A stretch of DNA of 64,000 nucleotides from Pirellulales bacterium (GCA_016935315.1 JAFGRD010000172.1:1-64000), one strand, 5' to 3'; counted from the stretch's first letter, positions 34,506 to 42,949 are shown. Made by a program: numbers and translations. Notes: generated by a model not told the origin, from the sequence alone.

Positions 34506-35723
34506 CTACCGTCCGGCGGTCGCGAAATCGAACACCGGCAACATGACCGACATCACGACAAAGGCGACTATCACCCCCATCACAATGATAATGATCGGCT
34601 CGAGAATCGTCGCCAGTTCACGCAGACGCGTTTCTCCTTCTTCCTCGAAGAACTCTCCCATCAGTTGGGCAACGCTGCTCAGAGTGCCCGTCTGTTCGGC
34701 GGTGGCCACCATCTGGGCGGCGGCCGCGGGGACATGGGGGCTGCTCAGGAACGTGTGGCTCATTCCCCGCCCGTTGAGAACCTCGCACTCCAGCACGTCG
34801 AACAGCTCCCTGACGATGGAGTTGCGGATGGAAGCGCGGGTCAGCCGCAGCCCTTCCAGCAACGGCACACCGCTCTCGAGCATGGTCCCCAGCAAGCGAA
34901 ATGCCCTGCCGATCAACAGCGCGCGGGTCACGTCGCGCACGAGGACGGCGTTCAGCAGGCAGCGATCTCGCAACCGGTGGCCACTTGCGCTGAAGGCAAA
35001 CACGGCCAGCCCCGCCACGCCGCCTAGCACCAGGGGCCCCCAAAGCCAGATCCGCCCGCGGACCTCCGTGGAGATGGCGATCAGGAACCGGGTGATCACC
35101 GGCAGCTCCAGGTCGAGCTGCTCGAAGACGCCGGCAAACTGGGGCAGCACGAAGAACATCAGCGCCATGATGACCAGCATCGAGATCGACGCCAGCAGGA
35201 TCGGATACGCCAGCAGCGTTCGCAAGGTGCTTCGCATGCGCATCTCGCTGCGGAGCAGGCTGGCCAGGCGGTTGAGGACCTCGGGCAGCCGCCCGGAGGC
35301 TTCGGCCGCCGCCATGGCGGCCACGTAGCCTTGTCCGAAGACGTGTTCATGGTTGCGCAGCGCCGAAGAGACCGACTTGCCGGAGAGCACGTCTTGGTGA
35401 ACCTCTTCGAGCACCGTCTTCAGTGTGGGGTGGTTGCACTGCCCGACGACGTTTTCCAGGGCGCTGGCCAGATCGACGCCGGAGCGCGTCATGATGGCCA
35501 GTTGCGAGGTCAAGGTGACCAGGTCGCGCCGGGAAACCCGTGTTCGCCAGGCCCTTCGGTGCGGCCGGCGGAACATGGCCCGATCGAGATCCGTGGCTTT
35601 CAACGAGACGGGGAACAGCTCCCGCTCGTGCAACTGGGAGCTGGCTTCCTCCGGGGAAGCGGCGATCAGCACCCCGTGGAGCGTCTGGCCGGCGTTCGAT
35701 TTGGCGGTGTATTCGTACTGCAT
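34506..35723 (-). CDS. PilC/GspF-like inner-membrane platform protein, locus 1
   Basis: A 405-aa polytopic protein with two GspF domains. The N-terminal region is MQYEYTAKSNAGQTLHGVL. Domain 1 runs about 65-190 (LVTLTSQLAIMTRSGVDLAS; GYVAAMAAAEASGRLPEVL) and is followed by a hydrophobic hairpin (YPILLASISMLVIMALMFFV). Domain 2 runs about 265-390 (AFRLLGTMLESGVPLLEGL; AAQMVATAEQTGTLSSVAQL) and ends with EPIIIIVMGVIVAFVVMSVM. These are the standard landmarks of the platform on which the ATPase acts. Paralogue of the protein at 58085-59275. It lies 80 bp downstream of pilB in the same operon. Confidence 0.92.
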   Translation of the reverse strand: MQYEYTAKSNAGQTLHGVLIAASPEEASSQLHERELFPVSLKATDLDRAMFRRPHRRAWRTRVSRRDLVTLTSQLAIMTRSGVDLASALENVVGQCNHPTLKTVLEEVHQDVLSGKSVSSALRNHEHVFGQGYVAAMAAAEASGRLPEVLNRLASLLRSEMRMRSTLRTLLAYPILLASISMLVIMALMFFVLPQFAGVFEQLDLELPVITRFLIAISTEVRGRIWLWGPLVLGGVAGLAVFAFSASGHRLRDRCLLNAVLVRDVTRALLIGRAFRLLGTMLESGVPLLEGLRLTRASIRNSIVRELFDVLECEVLNGRGMSHTFLSSPHVPAAAAQMVATAEQTGTLSSVAQLMGEFFEEEGETRLRELATILEPIIIIVMGVIVAFVVMSVMLPVFDFATAGR

Positions 35724-35803
35724 GGCTCTTGCGGTCGCGGGCGTCGCCCGGCGGCAAGGGCTCGCACCGCACGCGCCGGGACGCTTGTCGTTGGAAGTCT
35801 ACC

Positions 35804-37582
35804 TCATTCAACGAACGCCACTCTCATGGCCTCCTCCAGGCTGGTTTGTCCGTTTTCGGCCAGGCGGATCGCCTCGTCGAACAGGCTTCGGGTCCCTTGC
35901 GCCTTCAACAGATCGCGGATCTTCCCGAGCGACACGTCCTCGACGATCAGGCGGCGCATCTCATGGTTGCAGCACAACAGCTCGTAGATGCCCATCCGGC
36001 CTTGGCACCCGGTATCGTGACACTCGGCGCATCCCTCTCCGCGGGTGAACGACCGGCGGTGGTCGCCCGTATAGTGGATCACGTCCAGCAGTGCCGAGGG
36101 CGGATAATAGGTGGTCTTGCATTCCGGGCAAACGTTTCGCACCAGGCGCTGGGCGACAACGCCCACCAAGGCCGCGGCGACCTTGTAGGGGGCCACCCCC
36201 ATGTCGACCAGCCGCGTGATGGCCCCGGCGCTGTCGTTGGTGTGCAGCGTGCTGAGCACCAGGTGGCCGGTCAGGGCGGCCTGGACCGCCACGTTGGCCG
36301 TTTCCGCGTCGCGGATCTCGCCGACCATGATTACGTCGGGGTCTTGCCGGAGGATCGACCGCAACGCGCTGGCGAATGTCAGCGACGTGGCTTCGTCGAC
36401 CGCGACCTGGTTGACCAGCTCCAACTGGTACTCGACCGGCTCCTCGACCGTCACGATGTTGCGGTGAACCGATTTGATCAGTTCGATGGCGGAATAGAGG
36501 GTGGTCGTCTTGCCGCTACCGGTCGGCCCGGTCGCCAGCAGCAGCCCGTAGGGTTTGGCCAACAACTGCTTGAACGGCCCGAGAATGTCGTCGGGAAACC
36601 CCAGCTTGTCGAGATCGAAGGTCAGCCGCCGCCGGTCGAGAACGCGGATCACCGCCTTTTCGCCCAACACGGTCGGCAGCATGGAAACACGGAGATCGAC
36701 CTCGCGTCCCTCGACGACCACGTGGACCCGCCCGTCCTGGGGCAGCCGATGCTCGGCGATGTCCATTCTGGCGATGACCTTGATGCGGGAGATGATTGCC
36801 GGGTGTAGATCGCGTCGCGGGCGCAGGACCTCCCGCAGTTGGCCGTCGACGCGCAGCCGCACAATCGTGTGTCGCCGGCCGGGCTCGATATGGATGTCGC
36901 TGGCCCCTTGGCGCAGCGACTGCATGATCAGGTAGTTCACCAGATTGATGATCGGGCTGCTGTCGTCGGCGGCGCCGCCGAATTGCAGGTCCACCTTGAC
37001 GGCGTCGTCGGAGATTTCGACGGCCGCCTCGTCCATGTCGGCGGTCACCGTGTCGACATGGAAGCCCTCTTCATAGCAGCGCTGGATCATTCGCTCGATG
37101 CTGCTGCGGTGGGCAATCACGGCACGGATGCGAAGATTCGTGACCCGTTCGAGCTCGTCGACGTGCTGGAGGTTCTGCGGCTCCGCCATGGCCACGCAGA
37201 GCACATCGCGGACCTTGAACAGCGCCAACGCGGCCAGCTTCTCCGCCTTCTCCTGCGGGATCAAGTGCACCGCCCGCGGATCCACGATGCCGTCGCGGAG
37301 CCGGACCGTGGGCACATTGAGCCTGCGACCGACGAAGGGGAAGATCTCCTCTTCGGTGACGAAGCCCAGTTCGATCAGGGTCTCGCCCAGCTTCAGGCCC
37401 ATGTCGCTCTGTCGGGCCAGCGCCTCCTGCAACTGGTCGGCGTTGATCACGCCGGCCGCCAACAGGTTTTCGCCGAGCATGGCGAACGGGGCGTTGCCGG
37501 TGGCGCCGCTCGGCGCGCCCGGCGGCAGGGTTGCCAGACCGGGAGGAAGGCCCTGCTGTGCGGGGGGTGCCACGCTGCTCAT
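35804..37582 (-). CDS. PilB/GspE-like assembly ATPase, locus 1
   Basis: A 592-aa secretion ATPase. A low-complexity N terminus (1-35) precedes the GspE N1 domain (GENLLAAGVINADQLQEALA). The core has ASDIHIEPGRRHTIVRLRVD (about 227-246), Walker A GPTGSGKT at 352-359, the Asp box VTVEEPVEYQLELVNQVAVD, a Walker B region with RQDPDVIMVGEIRDAETA and the His box TGHLVLSTLHTNDSAGAITR. A tetracysteine zinc site (CPEC ... CAEC) precedes GCQGRMGIYELL. This matches extension-type ATPases (GspE/PilB), not PilT, which lacks the N1 domain and zinc site. It starts with a 4-bp overlap after the STAS gene. Confidence 0.93.
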   Translation of the reverse strand: MSSVAPPAQQGLPPGLATLPPGAPSGATGNAPFAMLGENLLAAGVINADQLQEALARQSDMGLKLGETLIELGFVTEEEIFPFVGRRLNVPTVRLRDGIVDPRAVHLIPQEKAEKLAALALFKVRDVLCVAMAEPQNLQHVDELERVTNLRIRAVIAHRSSIERMIQRCYEEGFHVDTVTADMDEAAVEISDDAVKVDLQFGGAADDSSPIINLVNYLIMQSLRQGASDIHIEPGRRHTIVRLRVDGQLREVLRPRRDLHPAIISRIKVIARMDIAEHRLPQDGRVHVVVEGREVDLRVSMLPTVLGEKAVIRVLDRRRLTFDLDKLGFPDDILGPFKQLLAKPYGLLLATGPTGSGKTTTLYSAIELIKSVHRNIVTVEEPVEYQLELVNQVAVDEATSLTFASALRSILRQDPDVIMVGEIRDAETANVAVQAALTGHLVLSTLHTNDSAGAITRLVDMGVAPYKVAAALVGVVAQRLVRNVCPECKTTYYPPSALLDVIHYTGDHRRSFTRGEGCAECHDTGCQGRMGIYELLCCNHEMRRLIVEDVSLGKIRDLLKAQGTRSLFDEAIRLAENGQTSLEEAMRVAFVE

Positions 37583-37914
37583 CGCACGAAACTCCCCACA
37601 GCCGACAACGTTTCGGAGAAGATTTCGAACTGCCCTCCCACTCCCGTAATCGCGAGGATTTCTTCACACAGCGCGCTAGGAGCCGCCAGTTTCAAGGCGC
37701 CGCCCAATTGCCGCGACTCCTCTTTGAAGTCGAGCAGCAACTCCAATCCGGCGCTGTCGATCAGGGGAACCTTTTCCAGATCGAGCACGACGTACGGTTG
37801 CCCGTGGTTGAGGCACTCGTGCAGCAATTCGCCCAGCTCTTCGACGTGGTCCACGTTCAGCGGCAGGTCGCCCTGGATCACGTCGACGGCGCCTTGGGTC
37901 ACGCGTTCGAACAT
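37579..37914 (-). CDS. STAS-domain protein (anti-sigma-factor-antagonist-like), locus 1
   Basis: A 111-aa single STAS domain. The phosphorylatable serine expected from SpoIIAA is present as Ser54 in LDLEKVPLIDSAGLELL, and the surrounding strands (GQPYVVLDL) and C-terminal helix (LREE-type, DFKEESRQLGGALKLAA) fit the fold. Its start overlaps the histidine kinase by 16 bp and its end overlaps pilB by 4 bp, so the three are translated from one message. No anti-sigma kinase or sigma factor is adjacent, so the partner is probably the two-component pair or the ATPase rather than a sigma cascade. Paralogue: 55887-56216. Confidence 0.85.
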   Translation of the reverse strand: MFERVTQGAVDVIQGDLPLNVDHVEELGELLHECLNHGQPYVVLDLEKVPLIDSAGLELLLDFKEESRQLGGALKLAAPSALCEEILAITGVGGQFEIFSETLSAVGSFVR

Positions 37915-39419
37915 TTGGCCCCCTCCGGCGACGTGGGCAACGTGACCGTGAATTTGGAACCCTTGTTCAACTCGCTATGTACGGTGAGTCTCCCGCCATG
38001 GAGACGGATGATCTCGTGGGTCAACGACAACCCCAGACCGCTGCCGGTCTGCTCGTGGACCCTGGGATCGGAACTGCGGAAGAACTTCTCGAGGACTTTC
38101 GGCAACTCGTCCACGGAAATCCCGATGCCGGTGTCTTCAATGTCGATCTGCATCTGGTCTTCAACAACCTCGACGCGCAACCGGACTTTGCCGTCGTTGG
38201 GTGTGTACTTGGCGGCGTTGCCCAGCAAATTCACCAGCGCCACGGTCAGCTTGTCCTTGTCGACCACCAATTCAGGCAGCTTTCCAGGCAGATCCACTTC
38301 GAACTCGATGTGTTTCTGCTCCATCTGCGGCCGGACCTTGCTCACGGTCGCCTGGAGCAAACGTTCCATGTCCGTCACCTGGCGATTCAGCGCCGTCGAT
38401 CCGACTTCCATCCGACTCAGTTGCAGCAAGTCGTCGACGAACCGGGCCAAACGCGTGACCTCTTCGTCGATCGTGTTGCAGAACTCTTTCTGTTGTTCGA
38501 TTTCCATCACCTCGCTCAGCGCCAGCGTCTCGGCGTAGGCCTTGATGTTGGCCAGCGGGGTCCGCAGCTCGTGCGTGGCCGCGTTGACGAACTGATCGCG
38601 CATCTGGTCGGCGAGCTTCTGCTGGGTCACGTCGCGAACCGACCAGACGTGGCTGCCGGCGGCGTCATCTCGCGTGGAACCGAGCGGCGCGCGGGCCACC
38701 CTGATCACCCCCAGCGACATATCGCCGCCGCGGCCCAACTCCACGATAACACTCCGGCCGCGGGAATCCGGGGCCAGGAGCGCTTTGCCCGACGACCCCA
38801 CGTTCTCCAACGCAAGACACCCCTCCATCGTCTTGCCACAGAGGGATTCCTCCGAGTTGCCCAGCCCCAACAAGCCGGTCAGGGCCTTGTTGGCAAAGGT
38901 GATCCGCCGGTCGGCGTCGGTAACGGCGACACCGTCGGGCAGACTGTTGAGAATCCGGTCCGACTTCTGCTGTCGATACCCTTCCAGGGCCTTGCTCAGC
39001 CGATCGTCGAGGTTCTCCTGCTGCGTGTTGTCCCGGAACGACTCGATGAGGCGATTCCAACCGACGCCGCCGGGCGTCGGCGCGTTGACCGGCTGCAACA
39101 CGCCGGCCGGGGGCGCAGAGGACACGGCCAATCGGTGGAGTTGCTCTTCGATTTGGGCCACAGGGCGAACGGTTCTTCGCAGGACGACGACCCCGAACAC
39201 CATCAGGATCATGGGCCCCAGAAAGACAAGCGGGGCGTGTTGCGCGGCGGCCAGAATCGTCTTCCAGACGGCCGGGTCCGGCTCGGTCTGTGCCTGCAGT
39301 ACCGACCTGGCGACGACCACCACGCCGCAGGTCAGCCAAGCGACGGCCGCCAGCCCAAACAGAAGGTAGTAGGCGGTCACGCGGCGGACGATGTCAAGCC
39401 GGGAAGTTTTTCGCAGCAT
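37899..39419 (-). CDS. Membrane PAS-domain sensor histidine kinase, locus 1
   Basis: A 506-aa kinase. Two transmembrane helices (YYLLFGLAAVAWLTCGVVVV; APLVFLGPMILMVFGVVVL) enclose only a ~25-residue periplasmic loop, so the signal is probably internal or membrane-derived. A PAS domain follows (ILNSLPDGVAVTDADRRITF, from ~155). The HisKA box has His283 in FVNAATHELRTPLANIK. The HATPase domain has VNLLGNAAKYTP (N box), DTGIGIS and GSGLGLSLTHEIIRLHGG. All catalytic motifs are intact. It sits between the response regulator (21 bp upstream) and the STAS gene. The locus 2 counterpart has the phosphorylatable His at almost the same residue (282). Confidence 0.92.
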   Translation of the reverse strand: MLRKTSRLDIVRRVTAYYLLFGLAAVAWLTCGVVVVARSVLQAQTEPDPAVWKTILAAAQHAPLVFLGPMILMVFGVVVLRRTVRPVAQIEEQLHRLAVSSAPPAGVLQPVNAPTPGGVGWNRLIESFRDNTQQENLDDRLSKALEGYRQQKSDRILNSLPDGVAVTDADRRITFANKALTGLLGLGNSEESLCGKTMEGCLALENVGSSGKALLAPDSRGRSVIVELGRGGDMSLGVIRVARAPLGSTRDDAAGSHVWSVRDVTQQKLADQMRDQFVNAATHELRTPLANIKAYAETLALSEVMEIEQQKEFCNTIDEEVTRLARFVDDLLQLSRMEVGSTALNRQVTDMERLLQATVSKVRPQMEQKHIEFEVDLPGKLPELVVDKDKLTVALVNLLGNAAKYTPNDGKVRLRVEVVEDQMQIDIEDTGIGISVDELPKVLEKFFRSSDPRVHEQTGSGLGLSLTHEIIRLHGGRLTVHSELNKGSKFTVTLPTSPEGAKCSNA

Positions 39420-39440
39420 GGCGATCCGCCCCCACCAGGT

Positions 39441-39842
39441 TCAGACACGCACCACTCCCTCGACAAAGCAGCTCTGCACGGTCTGCACCAATTCTCGAGG
39501 GCTGAAGGGCTTGGTGATGATTGCGCCGACTGACAGTTGGCGCAGGTAGTAGTCTTCGTCGAGTTCGAGCCCCTTGGCGGTCAGCAGGAACACGGGCATC
39601 TGCGCGAGGCGAGGGTCCCGGCGGATCCGTTCGCAGACTTCCCCCCCGGTCAGTCCCGGCATCTGAAAATCGGTGATCAGCAGGTCGAACGTATCCTGCT
39701 GCAACAGATCCCAGGCCGTCTGTCCGGTCTTGGCGGTCGTTACGTCGAATCCGGCCTTGTCGAGGTTGTAGCGGATCACGCCCAGCATGGCGACGTTGTC
39801 TTCGGCGACGAGGATGCGTTTGTGCGGCTCCGTCGTGCTCAT
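39441..39842 (-). CDS. Single-domain response regulator (CheY-like), locus 1
   Basis: A 133-aa receiver domain without an output domain. The acidic pocket is at VAEDN (residues 12-16), the phospho-acceptor is Asp58 in LLITDFQMPG, the conserved Thr/Ser is in FLLTAKG and Lys is in ITKPFSP. It is the first gene of the minus-strand pil operon and the likely partner of the adjacent histidine kinase. With no DNA-binding domain, it must act by protein contact, plausibly on the filament machine, or pass phosphate onward. Paralogue at 55423-55824. Confidence 0.92.
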   Translation of the reverse strand: MSTTEPHKRILVAEDNVAMLGVIRYNLDKAGFDVTTAKTGQTAWDLLQQDTFDLLITDFQMPGLTGGEVCERIRRDPRLAQMPVFLLTAKGLELDEDYYLRQLSVGAIITKPFSPRELVQTVQSCFVEGVVRV

Positions 39843-40171
39843 GTCGGATACCTCTGGTGATGCGGTTCAGTCGGGCGGCGTCGGCGGCCGAAGCGGGGCC
39901 TTTTGCCCGTCAACCATGGAAAACCGTTGGAGAATCAGGTCCTTCGTCGACCGCGGCGCCACGCACGGAAAGGGAGCTGTGATGGCGTTGCCGCGAAAAC
40001 CGGACGAGACGCTATCTTGGCTCCGGCACAAGGGAAAAGGTGATTGCAGGCGCCGGATCGCCTGGAAACCGTCAACAGCCTGGAAAAGGGTGCGGCCTGA
40101 AGACATGGCCTTCCGGCACCGGTCCGCGACGTTCCTTGCCGACCGACGCCGGTATGACTTCGCGGCCGAGC
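39843..40171. other. 329-bp spacer between the response regulator and the GspG-like gene, no gene seen
   Basis: This spacer should hold the promoter of the long pil operon (minus strand) and the end of the GspG transcript. I could not find a convincing -35/-10 pair on the minus strand or a T-rich terminator. Frames here are short and basic. Confidence 0.4.
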
Positions 40172-40591
40172 CTAGAACTCGCTGTATTTCGTCACTCCAT
40201 CTTCGGAGTTGTCCGTGCAGTTGATGATGAATTCGCCCGTGGTGCCATTCCACATCCACCCGGTGCTGTCGTCACCCACCAGCGGCTCCGCGGCGGAAAT
40301 CTTGATATCGGCCGTCTGCGTGCCGACACTCGACGTCGGAAACGGCCCTCGCAAGAACGGCTCCAGCGCCGTCTTGAGCCCTGCCTCCGTGTTGGGAGGA
40401 AGAGCCCCTGCGTTTTGCGACGAGTACGTCTCAATGGCGTTGCGAATGACGTTTAACGACATCCGCGCCGAGTTCTGCGTCGCGTCTCCCATGACGTTGA
40501 GCATCTTGGGCGCCGCGATCGCCACGAGCAGCCCGATGATCATGACCACCACTACCAGTTCGACCAATGTGAATCCAGTGCGTCTCTTCAT
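40172..40591 (-). CDS. GspG/PilA-like major pseudopilin
   Basis: A 139-aa pilin-like protein with a very short leader (MKRRTG), then FTLVELVVVVMIIGLLVAIA (Gly -1, Glu +5) and APKMLNVMGDATQNSARMSL. That run continues into the long N-terminal helix (NVIRNAIETYSSQNAGALPP) of GspG-type major pseudopilins. GGAGG 8 nt before the ATG is a strong ribosome-binding site. A GspG-like protein is absent from both pseudopilin clusters, so this single gene between the two loci may supply the shaft subunit for one or both machines. It has its own candidate promoter. Confidence 0.88.
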   Translation of the reverse strand: MKRRTGFTLVELVVVVMIIGLLVAIAAPKMLNVMGDATQNSARMSLNVIRNAIETYSSQNAGALPPNTEAGLKTALEPFLRGPFPTSSVGTQTADIKISAAEPLVGDDSTGWMWNGTTGEFIINCTDNSEDGVTKYSEF

Positions 40592-40760
40592 TGTTCACCT
40601 CCAAAAGTGCACCCCATCCGAGTTTGCCGGACACGCCGTCCCGCTGCAGTGACCCAAGAAGTTGCGCAACCCCGTGTTCTCTCGACTTCCGCGCATCGAA
40701 CTCGACTCGATCCGCTAGACAGGCGAGAGTCCGGGATTCGACGGCAAGGTCCTGTAGGGT

Positions 40761-40788
40761 AAGATAGGTCACCAAACTGCTAAGTCAA
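40761..40788 (-). promoter_or_regulatory. Candidate promoter of the GspG-like gene
   Basis: On the minus strand, TTGACT (40788-40783) and TATCTT (40766-40761) are separated by 16 bp. The -35 matches at 5 of 6 positions and the -10 at 4 of 6. Transcription would start near 40755, giving an unusually long leader of about 160 nt before ATG 40591. Confidence 0.45.
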
Positions 40789-40831
40789 ATCGATCCTGCC
40801 GGGCCGACCTGGAAGTGCGTATTCGAGCCGG

Positions 40832-41239
40832 CTACCGAGCGGCCATATTGCCCGCCGGAGGTAAGGGGAGGAGATACGGCCGAATCGATTCCACGGTCTT
40901 CGGGCCGATGCCCCGGACACGTTCGAGGTCCTCGTGATCGAGAAACGGGCCGTCCCGTTTTCGGGATTCGACGATCCGCCGGGCAAGCGTGGGGCCGATG
41001 CCGGGGAGTTGGACCAGCTCGGGCCAGGCGGCCTGGTTCAGGTCGACTTGAAAGGTGGCGACCCGGGGAGCCGCACGCTGAACCTCGATCATACGCCCCT
41101 GGAATCCCCCTTGCGATCCCCACCAGGCGACGGTCGAGACCATGCCGAGCAGCACCAGAACGGCCACGGCGGCCTGGTCGGCCCGACGGAGCAATCGAAG
41201 AGGCTTTCGGGAATGATCGGACGGAGGATCGACGGACAT
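40832..41239 (-). CDS. ComEA-like membrane-anchored helix-hairpin-helix DNA-binding protein
   Basis: A 135-aa protein from ATG 41239. An N-terminal transmembrane helix (DQAAVAVLVLLGMVSTVAWW, about 21-40) is followed by a linker and a ComEA-type tandem HhH domain (VDLNQAAWPELVQLPGIGPT; LARRIVESRKRDGPF; DLERVRGIGPKTVESIRPYL). The VDLNxA start and both GIGP turns are diagnostic. ComEA binds incoming DNA at the cytoplasmic membrane during transformation. Its place between two type IV filament loci hints at DNA uptake, though HhH proteins of this size are also found without competence. It is 240 bp upstream of the GspG-like gene in the same direction. Confidence 0.82.
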   Translation of the reverse strand: MSVDPPSDHSRKPLRLLRRADQAAVAVLVLLGMVSTVAWWGSQGGFQGRMIEVQRAAPRVATFQVDLNQAAWPELVQLPGIGPTLARRIVESRKRDGPFLDHEDLERVRGIGPKTVESIRPYLLPLPPAGNMAAR

Positions 41240-41507
41240 CGAGATTCCGGGCACGGCGTCGGTGTAACGGCGTCGGTGTAGAAGATTCGCATCCGGAAAG
41301 CCATTATGGCCGACCACGTGCCCGAGTGCCAGCAGCCCGCTCAAGAAAGGTCAAACCAGGTCAATATGAAAGCCAGCGGAAGCGTATCGTCGCCGTCTTT
41401 CTCCGCCGACCAGAAACCGCTGTCGCTGCGACAACCCGTTGAAGCGCAACCCAATCACTCGCTGCGCGACGCGAGGGGCTTCCAGCGAGATACGGCGGCG
41501 GATAAGC

Positions 41508-41612
41508 TTACTGATACCTGCGTTGCGAATGAGCCGGGCCAGCCAACAGAAGGCCGCAAGAATCGGGCTCCCGTCGGCTGTCCTCGTGCCTCGACTGTGC
41601 AACCGTCGATCA
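41508..41612 (-). repeat. Dispersed structured intergenic repeat, copy B
   Basis: Reverse-complement copy of the element at 28257-28362. Hairpin 1 is TCGAC/GTCGA (41591-41595 and 41605-41609), a paired T-A to C-G change relative to copy A. Hairpin 2 arms are 41568-41580 and 41540-41552. In the same sense as copy A it has two compensatory pairs and three G.U pairs; on the opposite strand these would be A.C mismatches. It ends 13 bp before the ribosome-binding site of nadC. Confidence 0.72.
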
Positions 41613-41625
41613 GCGGAGAGGGAAG

Positions 41626-41631
41626 AGGAGG
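41626..41631 (+). promoter_or_regulatory. Perfect Shine-Dalgarno that selects a TTG start for nadC
   Basis: AGGAGG at 41626-41631 is 6 nt before TTG 41638. No ATG or GTG in frame lies at this spacing, and the first residues after TTG match the family N terminus. Confidence 0.7.
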
Positions 41632-41637
41632 TGCCCT

Positions 41638-42585
41638 TTGAGCAAGGAATTCCACCAAATCGTCTGGGACGACCGGCTGCGGGCCGATCTTGGCGAGATC
41701 CTTCGGCTGGCAGTCCGCGAGGATCTGGACCACGAGGGCGATTGGACCAGCAGGGCCCTGGTTGGCGACAACGCCGTCGGCCGGGCCGAGGTCGTGGCGC
41801 GACAGCCGGGTATCATGGCGGGACTGGCCGGGGTCGAAATGACGCTTCAGGCCTTCGATCCACGGCTTCGCTGGTTGCCGGAGGCAGAAGACGGGCAACC
41901 CGTCGCCCGCGGCGGTCGCGTCGGGCGAATCGAAGGACCGGCACGAGGAATCCTCGTCGCCGAGCGGAGCGTCCTGAATCTACTGGGGCGGCTTTGCGGC
42001 ATCGCCACGCTGGCGCGCCGATACGTCGAGGCCGTCGCCGGCACCGCCGCCCGGATCTATGACACGCGGAAGACGACCCCCGGGTGGCGGCGCTTGGAGA
42101 AATATGCCGTGCGATGCGGCGGGGGGCGGAACCATCGGACGGGACTGTTCGAGGCCGTGCTGATCAAGGACAACCATCTGGCCCTGGGTGCGCGGGGGCC
42201 GGCGGGCGGGCCGGGTCGATTTGCACCCGCCGAAGCCGTCGCCCGGGCTCGTGCGTTTGTCAACAGCCACGTGCCGGAATCGGCTCGCCCCGCGATGATC
42301 ATCGAGGTCGAGGTGGACACGCTCGAACAGCTCGACGAAGTCCTGCCGACCGGTCCGGACGTGGTGCTGCTGGACAACATGAGCCCGGCCGATTTGTCCA
42401 AGGCGGTTGCCCGTCGCAACGCCTGCAACACGACCGTGGAATTGGAGGCCTCCGGGGGCGTCAGCCTGGAAACGGTCCGCCGCATCGCTGGTAGCGGAGT
42501 CGAACGAATTAGCGTAGGGGCGTTAACACACTCGGCCGTGTGCCTGGATCTGGGCCTCGATTGGCTTGCTGAAGACGTTGCATGA
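41638..42585 (+). CDS. nadC: Nicotinate-nucleotide pyrophosphorylase (carboxylating)
   Basis: A 315-aa quinolinate phosphoribosyltransferase, which converts quinolinate and PRPP to nicotinate mononucleotide in de novo NAD synthesis. The usual length is about 280-300, so it is slightly long, with extra residues around a Gly-rich loop (ALGARGPAGGPGRFAPAEAV). Motifs seen: LVREDLD-like AVREDLDHEGDWTSRALV, ERSVLNLLGRLCGIATLAR, TRKTTPGWRRLEKYAVRCGG, GGRNHRTGLFEAVLIKDNH, LLDNMSP and LEASGGVSLETVRRIAGSGV. The initiation codon is TTG, supported by a perfect AGGAGG. It is a lone housekeeping gene between the two filament loci. Confidence 0.95.
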   Translation: MSKEFHQIVWDDRLRADLGEILRLAVREDLDHEGDWTSRALVGDNAVGRAEVVARQPGIMAGLAGVEMTLQAFDPRLRWLPEAEDGQPVARGGRVGRIEGPARGILVAERSVLNLLGRLCGIATLARRYVEAVAGTAARIYDTRKTTPGWRRLEKYAVRCGGGRNHRTGLFEAVLIKDNHLALGARGPAGGPGRFAPAEAVARARAFVNSHVPESARPAMIIEVEVDTLEQLDEVLPTGPDVVLLDNMSPADLSKAVARRNACNTTVELEASGGVSLETVRRIAGSGVERISVGALTHSAVCLDLGLDWLAEDVA

Positions 42586-42949
42586 AGTCCACGTCCGCGT
42601 GCGACGGCGATCGATGCGCGAGGTGAAACGTCATCGCGAGGCGAATCGTCAACGCGATACACAGAGCCTGAAGTGTATTTCCACGGCAACTGGTGCACTC
42701 GTACCGCCGTCGCGGGACGCAGTCGGCAAACGAAGCCCGCCGCGTTTGACAGGTTGCAGAGGGGGCGTATAGTTGCATGCACCCGCGCCTTGGGGAGGGG
42801 CGTTGGTCATCGGCGCGGCGGGGAGAGCTGGGAGCTAGAGGGGACCCTGCCGCGTCTTTTTTTCTTGTTCTGGACTGGGCTTCTGCAAAACGCCCTGGAC
42901 GTGCCGTTCTGCAGGGTTCCAGTGCCTGACGTCCGTCTGCACTTCGAAC
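42586..42949. other. 364-bp spacer with the promoter of the second filament operon
   Basis: No gene is seen. A strong promoter lies at 42746-42773 (listed separately), leaving a ~170-nt untranslated leader. The leader contains a T-rich run (42857-42866, TCTTTTTTTC) without a clear preceding stem, so it is not called a terminator. Confidence 0.5.
42746..42773 (+). promoter_or_regulatory. Strong sigma-70-type promoter for the second filament locus
   Basis: TTGACA (42746-42751), a perfect -35, is followed after 16 bp by TATAGT (42768-42773, 5 of 6). It is the best promoter match in the window and points into the plus-strand pseudopilin/pil operon starting at 42950. Confidence 0.6.

Noticed and set aside
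35804-37582. PilT-type retraction ATPase as an alternative for either filament ATPase
   Set aside because: Both proteins have the GspE/PilB N1 domain and a tetracysteine zinc site, which PilT lacks.
42857-42866. T-rich run in the leader of the second filament operon as a terminator
   Set aside because: No GC-rich stem of useful length precedes the run, and it lies between a strong promoter and the first gene.
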